Of a stretch of DNA of 64,000 nt, positions 16,504-25,736 are shown in pieces; the first letter of the stretch is position 1; every line of letters begins with the position of its first letter. This DNA is from Tractidigestivibacter montrealensis (lineage in GTDB: Bacteria > Actinomycetota > Coriobacteriia > Coriobacteriales > Atopobiaceae). The notes beneath the pieces were generated by a model. That model was not told the origin of the DNA. It saw only the letters and a program-made list of their open reading frames with translations, and did not search any database. The position numbers and the translations under genes are program-made. The stretch lies in assembly GCF_024741235.1 (NCBI RefSeq), contig NZ_JANSKA010000002.1:124001-188000 (forward strand), given 5' to 3'.

Positions 16504-17528
16504 TGTTCATTGTGGGAAATCCCGCATACCCTAGCTATCAGGTGCTTCTTGCGGCAGGCGTTGCCGCCGTCATCACCGCTGTGGTGATGCCCTTTTTCAT
16601 CAAGCTCATGCGCCACGAGGGGCTTGGCCAGCAGGTGAGGGCCGACGGTCCCAAGCGACACCTCGTGAAGCAGGGTACGCCCACCATGGGCGGCATCGTG
16701 ATCCTTCTCGGCGTGGTGGTGACCACGCTTCTCATGGCGCCTTGGTCGCCCATGCTCTTCCTTGCGCTCTTCGCCATGCTCGCGACGGGTGCGCTGGGCC
16801 TTCTCGACGACATCGAGTCCGTGGCGCACAAGCGCTCACTGGGCCTCACACCCTCGCAGAAGATGGTGGGGCTCACCATAGTCTGCGTGATCTTCTGCCT
16901 GGTTGCGGTGAACTACTGCGGAATCGCTCCCACCATCGAGTTCCCCGGTGGCGCAACGCTTGACCTGGGTGTGCTCTCCACCACCATCGGCGGCGTGCGC
17001 GTGCCCTGGCTCTACATGATCTTCGTCTTCCTGCTTTTGGCCGGCCTCTCTAACGCCGTCAACCTCACCGACGGCCTGGACGGCCTCGCCGGAGGCACGG
17101 TGCTGGTGGTCATGGTCGTGATGGCCATGGTCGCCTACAACGAGGATCAGCTTGGCCTCTCGGTGTTTGCTGCCACCATCGTGGGTGCCTGCGTGGGCTT
17201 CCTCTGGTACAACTGCTACCCCGCCTCGATTTTCATGGGCGACACGGGCTCACTGGCCCTGGGTGGCGCCTTCGCCGCGCTTGCCGTGCTCACCAAGACC
17301 GAGATCTGCTCGCTTGTCATGGGCGGGCTCTTCATCGTCGAGGCGCTCTCGGTGATCATCCAGGTTGTGAGCTTCAAGACCACGGGCAAGCGCGTCTTCC
17401 TCATGGCTCCTCTCCACCACCACTTCGAGAAGAAGGGCTGGAGTGAGACGAAGGTCGTCATCCGCTTCTGGATTGTCTCGGCCGCCTTCGCGGTCCTTGG
17501 TTTTGCGCTGTACTTCCAGCTTGGCTAG
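16503..17528 (+). CDS. mraY: Phospho-MurNAc-pentapeptide translocase
   Basis: A 341-residue integral membrane enzyme with about ten membrane segments that transfers phospho-MurNAc-pentapeptide to undecaprenyl phosphate, giving lipid I. Signature elements: TPTMGG near residue 60, DDIE near 102, the catalytic loop NLTDGLDGLAGG, and the histidine cluster HHHFEKKGWSE. The start overlaps the murF stop in ATGA fashion; the frame is open further upstream only through murF. Confidence 0.98.
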   Translation: MFIVGNPAYPSYQVLLAAGVAAVITAVVMPFFIKLMRHEGLGQQVRADGPKRHLVKQGTPTMGGIVILLGVVVTTLLMAPWSPMLFLALFAMLATGALGLLDDIESVAHKRSLGLTPSQKMVGLTIVCVIFCLVAVNYCGIAPTIEFPGGATLDLGVLSTTIGGVRVPWLYMIFVFLLLAGLSNAVNLTDGLDGLAGGTVLVVMVVMAMVAYNEDQLGLSVFAATIVGACVGFLWYNCYPASIFMGDTGSLALGGAFAALAVLTKTEICSLVMGGLFIVEALSVIIQVVSFKTTGKRVFLMAPLHHHFEKKGWSETKVVIRFWIVSAAFAVLGFALYFQLG

Positions 17529-17538
17529 GGGGCATCTC

Positions 17539-18960
17539 ATGCAGGACAGCAACTCCTCGGCGCGTCTTGGCAACGTCGCCGTTCTTGGCATAGGGCACAC
17601 GGGCGAGGCCGTCTGCCGCTACCTGGTGGGGCTTGGCGAGAGGGTCTCCTCCATCACGCTCTTTGGTGGCGCCTCCTCGCACGAGGGCGAGGTTACGCAT
17701 GAGCTTGAGGGCCTGGGCGTTCGCTGTGTCCTGGGCACCGAGGAGGTCGAGGGCACCTTTGACCTGACCATAGCCTCACCGGGCATCCCCGTGGGGTCCG
17801 TCTTCTTCCAGGCGGCGGCCGCGCATTCGGCGGAGATCATTGGCGAGCCGGAGTTTGCCTGGCGCGAGAGCCCCGCCAACTGGGTGGGCATCACCGGCAC
17901 CAACGGGAAGACCACCACGACCACGCTCACCACGGCGCTCCTGCGCGAGGGCGGACGCGTCGCCGAGGCCGTGGGCAACATCGGCACCATCATCACGAGC
18001 CGCCTTGCTGAGCGCCAGCCCGGATCGTGGTTCGTAGCCGAGCTCTCGAGCTTCCAGCTGGCAACCACGCGCCTTCTGCACCCGCACGTCGCCTGCCTCA
18101 TGAACGTCACGCCGGACCACGTGGAGTGGCACGGCAGCATGGAGGCGTATGCCCAGGCAAAGGAGAAGATCTTTGCCAACCTCCAGGCGGGGGACCTTGC
18201 CGTGGTCTCTGACGGCGACGACTGGTGCCGCGCCGTGATTGGCCGCCTCGACGCGCGGGGCTTGCGCGTGTGCCGCGTGGACGTGCGCCAGGACCCCGGT
18301 ACGCCGTGCGCCGCCTTCGTGCGCGACGGCCGCCTCGTGGTGCGCCTCGACGGCGCCGAGCACGTCCTTGTCCCCACCGACGACCTTCTCATCAAGGGCG
18401 AGCACAACGAGGAGAACGCCCTCGTGGCCTCGGCCGTGGCGCTCGAGCTGGGTGTTGCCGATAAGGACGTGTGCCGCGGGCTTCTCGCCTTCTCGCCGCT
18501 CGAGCACCGCATCGAGCCCTGCGGCGAGGTTTCCGGCGTGCGCTTTGTGAACGACTCCAAGGCTACCAACACGGACTCGGTCGAGAAGGCCCTCACGGCC
18601 TTCAGGCCGGGGAACATCGTGGTGCTTCTGGGCGGCCACGACAAGGGCACCGACCTTACCTCACTGGCGCACGCGGTTGCCGCTCGCTGCCGCGTTGCCG
18701 TGTGCTACGGCGCCGCCGGAGAGAGAATTGCCCGCGCGCTGGAGGACGAGGTCGCCGCCTCGGGCTCTGGGCTTGAGGTCGTGCGAGAGCCGCACTTGCG
18801 CGAGGCCTTCTCGGCCGCCTGCGGGCGCGCCCAGGCCGGCGATGTGGTGCTTCTCTCGCCCGCGTGCTCGTCCTTCGACGAGTTCCACAACATGGAGGAG
18901 CGCGGCGAGCTCTTCAAGCACCTTGCTGCCGAGCGCGTGGCCGCGGGGAGGCTGTGCTAG
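17539..18960 (+). CDS. murD: UDP-MurNAc-L-Ala--D-Glu ligase
   Basis: A 473-residue Mur ligase adding D-glutamate to UDP-MurNAc-L-Ala. The N-terminal domain has VLGIGHTGEAVCRYL; the ATP site is GITGTNGKTTTTTL (about residues 118-131); then MNVTPDHVEWHG, RIEPCGEVSGVRFVNDSKATN and a SPACSSFDEFHNMEERG end, the last two diagnostic of MurD. ATG 17539 lies 10 bases after mraY with GGGGG upstream. The last base of its stop is the first base of the ftsW GTG. Confidence 0.97.
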   Translation: MQDSNSSARLGNVAVLGIGHTGEAVCRYLVGLGERVSSITLFGGASSHEGEVTHELEGLGVRCVLGTEEVEGTFDLTIASPGIPVGSVFFQAAAAHSAEIIGEPEFAWRESPANWVGITGTNGKTTTTTLTTALLREGGRVAEAVGNIGTIITSRLAERQPGSWFVAELSSFQLATTRLLHPHVACLMNVTPDHVEWHGSMEAYAQAKEKIFANLQAGDLAVVSDGDDWCRAVIGRLDARGLRVCRVDVRQDPGTPCAAFVRDGRLVVRLDGAEHVLVPTDDLLIKGEHNEENALVASAVALELGVADKDVCRGLLAFSPLEHRIEPCGEVSGVRFVNDSKATNTDSVEKALTAFRPGNIVVLLGGHDKGTDLTSLAHAVAARCRVAVCYGAAGERIARALEDEVAASGSGLEVVREPHLREAFSAACGRAQAGDVVLLSPACSSFDEFHNMEERGELFKHLAAERVAAGRLC

Positions 18961-20537
18961 TGGCCCAGGCGTCCACATACCGAAGCTCTGCCGCAGGACG
19001 GTCTCGCACCTCCACCAGGCGTGGCGGCCAGGGGAGGGGTGCCGGGCGCTCCTCGGTCGAGAAGACCATCCTTGGCGTGCCCGAGAGGTTCATGAAGCCG
19101 CGGCTCATCCTCATTGCTGCGGTGGTAATCCTCACCTGCTTTGGCTTCCTCATGGTCTACTCGGCCTCGTCCATCACGTCGCTCGCGTCCGAGGCTCTGG
19201 GCAACGACCCCGCCTACTACCTCAAGCGCCAGCTCATCTTTGCTGCGCTTGGCACGGGCCTTGCCGTGTTCATTGCCAAGAGCGACTATCACCTCTGGGG
19301 AAAGACGCTGGTCAGGATCATCTGGATCTTGACCATCCTCCTGCTGCTGGCCATCTTTCTGCCCATAGCGGGCGCGGACGCCTATGGCGCCACGCGCTGG
19401 ATCGCCATTGGGCCCTTCACGCTCCAGCCGTCCGAGTTCGCCAAGATCACGATCATCCTCGTGGCGGCCGACCTCGCCGAGCGCTACTACGACGAGCAGG
19501 TCATGGGCCTCACGGAGTTCGTGAAGAACCTTGCGGTGTTTGTGGGCGTGCCGCTCGCGCTCATCCTGCTGCAGCCCGACAAGGGCTCCACGCTCATCAT
19601 TGGCGCCACGCTCATCGTGATGGGCTACCTCGCCGGCATGGATCGTCGCTGGATTCTGCTTGTGCTTGGAGTCGGCATCGTGGGGGTGCTCGCGATCTCG
19701 CTCAAGGATGACTACTCGCGTGCCCGCATTGTTGCCGTCCTCAACCCCTGGAGTGACCCAACGGGTTCCGGCTACCAGCTCATCCAGGGCTTCTATGCCT
19801 TTGGATCGGGCGGGCTCTTTGGCGTGGGCATTGGCATGAGCAAGCAGAAGTACTCCTACCTGCCCATGGCCTACAACGACTTCATCTTTGCCGTGGTGGG
19901 CGAGGAGCTTGGCCTTGTGGGTACGCTCGGCCTTCTCGCCGCCTTTGGCGTCCTTGCCTGGGCGGGCTTCCGCATCGCGCGCTATGCGCCGGACATGTGC
20001 GGCAGGCTCATCGCCGCCGGCTGCACCTCGCTCATCATCATCCAGCTGCTCGTGAACGTCTGCGGCGTGCTGGGACTCATCCCGCTCTCGGGAAAGCCCG
20101 TCCCGTTTGTGTCGTATGGCGGCTCCACGATCATGAGCTGCCTCATGCTCGTGGGCATGATCGTCTCGGTGTCCAAGCGCTCGACGCTGCCCGAGACCGT
20201 CCACGACCGCAGCCGCCAGTCCTGGCAGTTTGCGGATGGCGACGATGGGACACGGGGCGCCGCGCCCGCAGCCGGCCCGGGCATCTCGCTTGTGGGCAGT
20301 CCCACGCCGCGCTCCTCGCGGCAGCGTGGCGAGCGTGGGGGCTCCGGCTCTGGCCTGCGCATGGTCGACGGCGGCGGGCAGGGACGGCCGCAGCAACGGC
20401 AACGGGGCGGCTCAAACGGCCGGAGCGCCAGGCAGGGCAGGTACGAAGGCGGACGGATAGACCTTGGCCCCAGCGCCGCGGAGAGGCTCCGCGGGCGTGG
20501 GTCCGGAAGAGGGGATGGCAGGCGTGGCAGGAACTAG
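18960..20537 (+). CDS. ftsW: Septal peptidoglycan polymerase FtsW (SEDS family)
   Basis: A 525-residue SEDS glycosyltransferase working with FtsI. Residues 1-45 are a basic Ser/Arg-rich cytoplasmic extension; about ten membrane segments follow (46-415). Family motifs include GATRWIAIGPFTLQPSEFAK, the YQLIQGFYAFGSGGLFGVG loop, VVGEELGLVG, and GKPVPFVSYGGSTI. The last 100 residues are a Gly/Arg/Ser-rich, positively charged tail, longer than in model FtsW proteins. GTG 18960 overlaps the murD stop by one base. The tail region overlaps murG by 23 bases. Confidence 0.95.
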   Translation: MAQASTYRSSAAGRSRTSTRRGGQGRGAGRSSVEKTILGVPERFMKPRLILIAAVVILTCFGFLMVYSASSITSLASEALGNDPAYYLKRQLIFAALGTGLAVFIAKSDYHLWGKTLVRIIWILTILLLLAIFLPIAGADAYGATRWIAIGPFTLQPSEFAKITIILVAADLAERYYDEQVMGLTEFVKNLAVFVGVPLALILLQPDKGSTLIIGATLIVMGYLAGMDRRWILLVLGVGIVGVLAISLKDDYSRARIVAVLNPWSDPTGSGYQLIQGFYAFGSGGLFGVGIGMSKQKYSYLPMAYNDFIFAVVGEELGLVGTLGLLAAFGVLAWAGFRIARYAPDMCGRLIAAGCTSLIIIQLLVNVCGVLGLIPLSGKPVPFVSYGGSTIMSCLMLVGMIVSVSKRSTLPETVHDRSRQSWQFADGDDGTRGAAPAAGPGISLVGSPTPRSSRQRGERGGSGSGLRMVDGGGQGRPQQRQRGGSNGRSARQGRYEGGRIDLGPSAAERLRGRGSGRGDGRRGRN

Positions 20538-21651
20538 TCTTGAGGTGGCAATCGCCGCCGGAGGTACTGCGGGTCACATCAACCCGGCGCTCGCGCTGGC
20601 CGAGGAGCTCTCGTCCCACGGCCATCACGTGCGCTTCTTTGGCCAGAGCGCCAAGCTCGAGGGCACGCTCGTCCCGCAGGCGGGCTTCGAGCTGGAGCCC
20701 ATCCACGTGACCGGCTTCGACCGCTCTCGCCCTTGGACGCTCGTCTCGGCCCTTGTGCGCGAGGGCAAGGCCTCCTCGCGCGTGGGCGAGGTCTTTGCCG
20801 AGAAGGGCGCGCCGGACGTCGCCGTGGGGTTTGGTGCCTACGTCGAGCTTGCCCTCATGGATCGCTGCCGCAAGCAGCACATCCCCTACGTGCTCCACGA
20901 GCAGAACTCGGTGCCCGGCCTTGCCAACAAGACGCTTGCGCCCCACGCGCGCTACGTGTGCGTGTCGCTGCCCCAGGCGCGTGCCGCCTTCGAGAGTCAC
21001 GTCCACGGCGATGACGCCATTGTGCTCACGGGCAACCCCGTGCGCCGGAGCGTCCTTGGTGCCTCTCGCGAGGCCGGCCGCGCGGCGTTCTCCATCCCCG
21101 AGGACGCCACGATGCTTCTGGTCTTTGGCGGCAGCCTTGGCGCGAGCCACGTGAACGAGGCAATCGTGCGCCTCAAGGAGCGCCTGCTTGCCAATCCCGG
21201 GCTCTACGTGGTGCACTCCACGGGCAAGGAGCTCTACGACGACGTTGTGTCCTCGCTCCACCTTGCGGATGGCGAGCGCGAGCGCTGGCAGGTCGTACCC
21301 TACATCTCCAACATGGGAGAGGCTCTCGCGGCGGCAGACCTCGTGGTCTCGCGCGCCGGTGCCTCCTCCATCGCCGAGATCGCCGCGCTTGCCGTGCCGA
21401 GCGTGCTCGTGCCCTACCCGCTTGCAACGGGCGACCACCAGACCACCAACGCGCACTACCTGGTGGACGCTGGCGCAGCGGATCTCTTTGCCGATGACAC
21501 CATCGATGGTGACGAGTTTGCCCGCGATCTTCTCGACCTGGTGAACAATGGCGAGAGGCGCGAGCGCATGCGCGCGAGCGCGCGCGGCCTGGGCCAGGAC
21601 CAGGCGGCAGCCAAGTTGGCAGACGTCGTGGAGCGCGCCGCAGGGCGATAG
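20515..21651 (+). CDS. murG: UDP-GlcNAc--lipid I GlcNAc transferase
   Basis: A 378-residue GT-B glycosyltransferase converting lipid I to lipid II on the inner face of the membrane. The N-terminal AAGGTAGHINPALALAEEL, HEQNSVPGLANK and the C-terminal VSRAGASSIAEIAALAVPSVLVPYP split by GDHQTTNA are classic MurG segments. ATG 20515 is chosen because GGAAGAGGGG lies immediately upstream and homologues start close to the first beta strand. It begins inside the end of ftsW. Confidence 0.97.
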   Translation: MAGVAGTSLEVAIAAGGTAGHINPALALAEELSSHGHHVRFFGQSAKLEGTLVPQAGFELEPIHVTGFDRSRPWTLVSALVREGKASSRVGEVFAEKGAPDVAVGFGAYVELALMDRCRKQHIPYVLHEQNSVPGLANKTLAPHARYVCVSLPQARAAFESHVHGDDAIVLTGNPVRRSVLGASREAGRAAFSIPEDATMLLVFGGSLGASHVNEAIVRLKERLLANPGLYVVHSTGKELYDDVVSSLHLADGERERWQVVPYISNMGEALAAADLVVSRAGASSIAEIAALAVPSVLVPYPLATGDHQTTNAHYLVDAGAADLFADDTIDGDEFARDLLDLVNNGERRERMRASARGLGQDQAAAKLADVVERAAGR

Positions 21652-21783
21652 ACGCGCCTGCGGAGTCCGTGGTGGCTTGCCGTCGTGGGCCGCGACGGGT
21701 CGTCCATCGGCTAGAGTAAATGGGTTAGGCGAACCAGTTTCCGCGGCGGGTCTTCTCGCCGCGCACCTTTGGAAGGGGTAGCC

Positions 21784-23241
21784 ATGGCAGACATCGTGGA
21801 GAAGCCCGGCGCAGATGCCGCCGAGAAGGGCAAGAGCATCGCGAGCGCGCACTTTGTGGGTATTGGCGGTGCGGGCATGAGCGGCATCGCCCTCGTGCTC
21901 AACAAGCGCGGCTGCAAGGTCACCGGTTCTGACCTCAAGAGCTCCCACTACGTGCGCGAGCTCGAGGATGCGGGCATCGACGTGACCATTGGCCACGACG
22001 CTGCGACCATCGACCGCGTCTCGCCCGAGGTCGTTGTCACCTCGAGCGCCATCCCCGAGACCAACCCCGAGGTCGTTCATGCCCGCGAGCTGGGCATTCC
22101 CATCTGGCCCCGTGCCAAGATGCTGTCGTACCTCTCCAACAACGCCATTACCGTGGCCGTTGCCGGTACGCACGGCAAGACCACCACGTCGTCCATGATC
22201 GCGACGATGCTCGACCGCCTGGGCTGGGACCCCTCGTTCCTCATTGGCGGCGTGGTCGAGGGCTACGACACCAACGGCAGGAACGGCGAGGGCGGCTACT
22301 TTGTGTGCGAGGCGGACGAGTCCGACGGCTCCTTCCTCTACCTCAACCCCGACGTGGTGGTGGTCACCAACATCGAGGCCGACCACCTCGACCACTACGG
22401 CACGCTCGAGAACATCGAGAAGACCTTCTGCACCTTCATGGGCCTGGTGGGTGAGAAGGGTACCGTTGTGGTTAACGGTGACAACCCCCACTACGTGGAG
22501 CTTGCCCGCTCGACCGGTCGTCATGTGGTGACTTATGGCTTTGATAAGGGCAACGACTACGTCTGCACGCCCGAGGAGGGCCTGGCACCGCACCGCCTGG
22601 CCATGCGCTTCTCGGTGAAGACTCCCTCCGGCGCCTCTGTCGACGTGACCATCAAGTCGAACCCCGGCCGCCACAACATGGCGAACGCGACGGCCGCTAT
22701 CGCCGTGGCAGACGTTCTGGGGGCAGACGTCTCCCAGGCCGCCGAGAAGCTCTCGGAGTTCAAGGGAGCGCGCAGGCGCTTTACCCACGTTGGCGACATT
22801 GACGGCGTCACCGTGGTGGACGACTACGGCCACCATCCCACCGAGATTGCCGCCACGCTGGACGCTGCCTCGCAGCTTGGCTTTGACCGCATTGTCTGTG
22901 TGTTCCAGCCGCACCGCTACAGCCGCACCAAGGCTCTTGAACCGCTCTTTGCGCACGCCTTCGACAAGGTGGACGTCCTGCGCGTGATGGACGTCTTTTC
23001 AGCGGGCGAGATGCCCATCCCTGGCATCTCCGGCAAGACCGTCTCGTCCCAGGTCGAAGCCGCGGGCACGGTGGCCGACGTGGCCTACATCCCCAACCGC
23101 CACGAGCTCATCCAGAACCTCTGCGACACCTGCCGCCCGGGCGACCTGCTCATCACGCAGGGCGCGGGCGACGTCACCCAGATTGGCCCCGCGTTCATCG
23201 CCGCCATGCACGAGCGTGACGAGAAGAGAGACGAGCGGTAG
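21784..23241 (+). CDS. murC: UDP-MurNAc--L-alanine ligase
   Basis: A 485-residue Mur ligase adding the first L-alanine to UDP-MurNAc. The UDP-binding domain has HFVGIGGAGMSGIALVL, the P-loop is VAGTHGKTTTSSM (near 122-134), followed by EADESDGSFL and EADHLDHYG; the C-terminal domain holds VVDDYGHHPTEI and FQPHRYSRTK. ATG 21784 is preceded by GGAAGGGG. A 132-base gap separates it from murG; it contains TAGAGT (21712-21717), a possible internal -10, and a GCGGCG/CGCCGC hairpin. Confidence 0.97.
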   Translation: MADIVEKPGADAAEKGKSIASAHFVGIGGAGMSGIALVLNKRGCKVTGSDLKSSHYVRELEDAGIDVTIGHDAATIDRVSPEVVVTSSAIPETNPEVVHARELGIPIWPRAKMLSYLSNNAITVAVAGTHGKTTTSSMIATMLDRLGWDPSFLIGGVVEGYDTNGRNGEGGYFVCEADESDGSFLYLNPDVVVVTNIEADHLDHYGTLENIEKTFCTFMGLVGEKGTVVVNGDNPHYVELARSTGRHVVTYGFDKGNDYVCTPEEGLAPHRLAMRFSVKTPSGASVDVTIKSNPGRHNMANATAAIAVADVLGADVSQAAEKLSEFKGARRRFTHVGDIDGVTVVDDYGHHPTEIAATLDAASQLGFDRIVCVFQPHRYSRTKALEPLFAHAFDKVDVLRVMDVFSAGEMPIPGISGKTVSSQVEAAGTVADVAYIPNRHELIQNLCDTCRPGDLLITQGAGDVTQIGPAFIAAMHERDEKRDER

Positions 23242-23243
23242 GC

Positions 23244-24158
23244 GTGAGCGTCTTCAACGCATACATGAGCCTGTCGGGAGCCATCGACGCGGACGTAATC
23301 CGCGGCGAGCGGCTCTCGCACCGCACGACGTACCGCATTGGCGGCCCAGCCGCGCTCTTCGTGTGCGCGAACACCTACGAGGCCCTGCTCAAGACCGTCG
23401 AGGTCCTGCGCGAGGAGCGCGTGCCCTGGGTGGTCATGGGCAAGGGCTCCAACATCCTCGCCGCTGACACCGGCTACGACGGCTGCGTCATCACGCTCGG
23501 CCGCGAGTTCTCGCGCATGAGCTTTGCCGATGACGGGCGCGTGACGGCTGGCGCCGCGCTACAGCTCTCCAAGCTCGTCTCCGAGTCCATGAAGCGTTCG
23601 CTCACCGGCCTCGAGTTCTGCGCGGGCATCCCCGGCACCGTTGGCGGTGCCGTCTCCATGGACGCGGGGACCCGGCATGAGTGGGTTGGCGCCGTCATCG
23701 AGGACGTGGTGAGCCTGCGGCCGGGCAAGGGGCTGGTGCGCCATGCGGCCTCCGAGGTCGAGTGGGGCTACCGCGTGACCTCGCTGCCCACCACCGAGAT
23801 CATCCTTGAGGCAACCTTCTGCCTCCAGCCGGGAGACCACGACGCCATCGCGCGCGATGTGGAGGAGCGGCTGCGCCGTCGCAGCCAGTCCCAGCCCATG
23901 GGAAGGCCCTGCTGCGGCTCGGTCTTCAGGAATCCCGGCTCGCGCTCTGCGGCTGTCATGATCGAGGCCTGCGGCCTCAAGGGCTACCGCGTGGGTGGGG
24001 CCGTGGTCTCTGACGTCCACGCCAACTTCATCGTTAACGACGGTGGCGCGCACGCCCACGACGTGGTCGAGGTCATGCGCCATGTCCACGACGCCGTTCG
24101 CGACAAGTATGAGATCGACCTCCAGCCCGAGGTCAAGCTGCTCGGGTTTGGGGCATAG
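23244..24158 (+). CDS. murB: UDP-N-acetylenolpyruvoylglucosamine reductase
   Basis: A 304-residue FAD enzyme reducing the enolpyruvyl group to make UDP-MurNAc with NADPH. FAD-binding features: TTYRIGGPAALFV, GKGSNILAAD and GIPGTVGGAVSMDAG. The active Ser is in CCGSVFRNP, and LKGYRVGGAVVSDVHANFIVN is the type I substrate-binding end. GTG 23244 lies two bases after the murC stop. In many bacteria murC-murB-ftsQ are adjacent, as here. Confidence 0.97.
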   Translation: MSVFNAYMSLSGAIDADVIRGERLSHRTTYRIGGPAALFVCANTYEALLKTVEVLREERVPWVVMGKGSNILAADTGYDGCVITLGREFSRMSFADDGRVTAGAALQLSKLVSESMKRSLTGLEFCAGIPGTVGGAVSMDAGTRHEWVGAVIEDVVSLRPGKGLVRHAASEVEWGYRVTSLPTTEIILEATFCLQPGDHDAIARDVEERLRRRSQSQPMGRPCCGSVFRNPGSRSAAVMIEACGLKGYRVGGAVVSDVHANFIVNDGGAHAHDVVEVMRHVHDAVRDKYEIDLQPEVKLLGFGA

Positions 24159-24170
24159 GGAGAGCACGGC

Positions 24171-25463
24171 ATGGCGTCAAACGACAGAAGAAGGCCAACC
24201 TCGCGCAAGGCGACGCAGAGGTCGACGCAGGGGCGCTCATCGCGCTCCACGCGGCCTTCTCGCCCTACCTCCGCACCGCGTACCCGTGCGTCCCGCTCCT
24301 CCCGGCAGCCTTCCGCGCCGAGGATGCCGCGCGCGTCTCGCACGCCCAGGCCCGCAGCGGCCCCAAGGACAGCGCAGGCACGCCCGTCGGTGCTGCACCC
24401 ACAGCGAGCATCCCGTCCCCAGAGCGGCAGGGAGGCCAGAGAGGCGCGTGCCCGGCAGGTACGCACCGCAGACGCCATGGGCATCGTGATGCGCGTCGTG
24501 GTGGCTGTGGCCATCGTCGCTGCGGTTCTCGGCGTGGCGTTTCTCGTGCTGAGCAATACCTCGACCTTCCAGATCACCTCCATCGACGCCGTGGCTAGCG
24601 ACCATGTGAGTGCCGATGACATCCAGAAGCTCGCCAAGGTCGAGGAGGGCACGACTCTTCTCAACGTTGATACCAACGCCATCACCCAAAACCTCATGAA
24701 GAACCCCTGGGTGGAGTCGGTGAGCGTGGAGCGCGAGTTTCCCGATAAGCTCAAGATCTCTGTTACCGAGCGCACGGTCGAGGCCGTCGTGGTGATGAGC
24801 TCGAGAAGCGTCGCGTGGTACCTGGGCGAGGGGGAGGTCTGGCTCGAGCCTGTGAACCTCGACGTCTCGGACGAGCAGTCCGCAGATGATGTAGCCCTTG
24901 AGAAGGCCACGTCCGTGGGCGCCATCCTCATCACAGGGGTCCCCGCGACCGTCGATCCGGTGGCAGGCTCCAAGGCCACCGATGAAGTGATTGCCGCGGT
25001 TCGTAGCTATCTGGACGGCTTCTCGTCCGACTTTGCATCCCAGATCGTGAGTTTCACGGCGCCGAGCGAGGCAAGCATCTCGTGTGTCCTTTCGAGCGGG
25101 GTCGAGGTCTCCCTGGGTTCGCCTACGGACATCTCGTCCAAGGAGGAGGTCGTGAAGAGCCTGCTTGCCGAGTACCCAGACGAGCTCACCTACATCAACG
25201 TGCGCGTACCCTCGAGCCCCTCATACAGAAGGATTGACTCAACCAACGTGACAGCGGGAACGGGCGCCACCGGTGGCTCCACGACGACGGACTCGACGAC
25301 CACGAGCACCACGACGAGTGACACTACGGCGTCGACGGGCTCTTCGACGAGTGGCACCACGTCGCCCTCGGGTACGTCGACCACTGGCTCAACGTCTTCA
25401 AGCGGCACCTCCACCACCGGTACCACAACCTCTACCGGAACGTCGACAAAGAGCTCGAACTAG
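24171..25463 (+). CDS. ftsQ: Cell division protein FtsQ (POTRA domain)
   Basis: A 430-residue bitopic divisome protein. Residues 1-100 are almost wholly Arg/Ser/Pro/Ala and probably disordered in the cytoplasm; a membrane segment spans about 104-127; the POTRA domain (about 132-200) has FQITSIDAVASDHVSADDI and NPWVESVSVEREFPDKLKI; the FtsQ beta domain runs to about 335. The last 85 residues are a Thr/Ser/Gly tail, low in complexity, outside the membrane. Both extensions are unusual in length. It interacts with FtsL/DivIC-type proteins in known systems. A 273-base gap then separates it from ftsZ. Confidence 0.93.
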   Translation: MASNDRRRPTSRKATQRSTQGRSSRSTRPSRPTSAPRTRASRSSRQPSAPRMPRASRTPRPAAAPRTAQARPSVLHPQRASRPQSGREAREARARQVRTADAMGIVMRVVVAVAIVAAVLGVAFLVLSNTSTFQITSIDAVASDHVSADDIQKLAKVEEGTTLLNVDTNAITQNLMKNPWVESVSVEREFPDKLKISVTERTVEAVVVMSSRSVAWYLGEGEVWLEPVNLDVSDEQSADDVALEKATSVGAILITGVPATVDPVAGSKATDEVIAAVRSYLDGFSSDFASQIVSFTAPSEASISCVLSSGVEVSLGSPTDISSKEEVVKSLLAEYPDELTYINVRVPSSPSYRRIDSTNVTAGTGATGGSTTTDSTTTSTTTSDTTASTGSSTSGTTSPSGTSTTGSTSSSGTSTTGTTTSTGTSTKSSN

Positions 25464-25555
25464 GCAAATAGCCTTAGTCTCAAGCTTTACTGGAGGGTTT
25501 CTGGCCCACAAAGTGGTACCGTTTACCTGCGGTTTTCACCGTTTGCACAAAGTGT

Positions 25556-25585
25556 TTGACGAGGGCACACCCAATGTGCAAATAT
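25556..25585 (+). promoter_or_regulatory. Probable ftsZ promoter
   Basis: TTGACG (25556-25561) and AAATAT (25580-25585) stand 18 bases apart, the best sigma-70-like pair in the gap before ftsZ. AAAGTGG (25510-25516) and AAAGTGT (25549-25555) lie just upstream and resemble the AAAGTGT box of the mraZ operator, though at 39-base spacing. TACCTGCGG is at 25524-25532. Confidence 0.55.
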
Positions 25586-25736
25586 ACGTCGCTTCGTGGG
25601 GAGCATCTGGCTTAACCTGAGGTTTAGGGTTTCTACCAGCGCTTTTCAGGGGCTGGACGAAAAACGTCACATGAGCGAAGCACGAACGCACCAGCAAGGG
25701 CGCTGGCACAGGGCCGCCGCCAACGAGGAGGAAACG

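Noticed and set aside
20143-22956. Very long open frame antisense to ftsW-murG-murC
   Set aside because: It mirrors three well-recognised genes; high G+C removes stops on the other strand. No family features or ribosome site.
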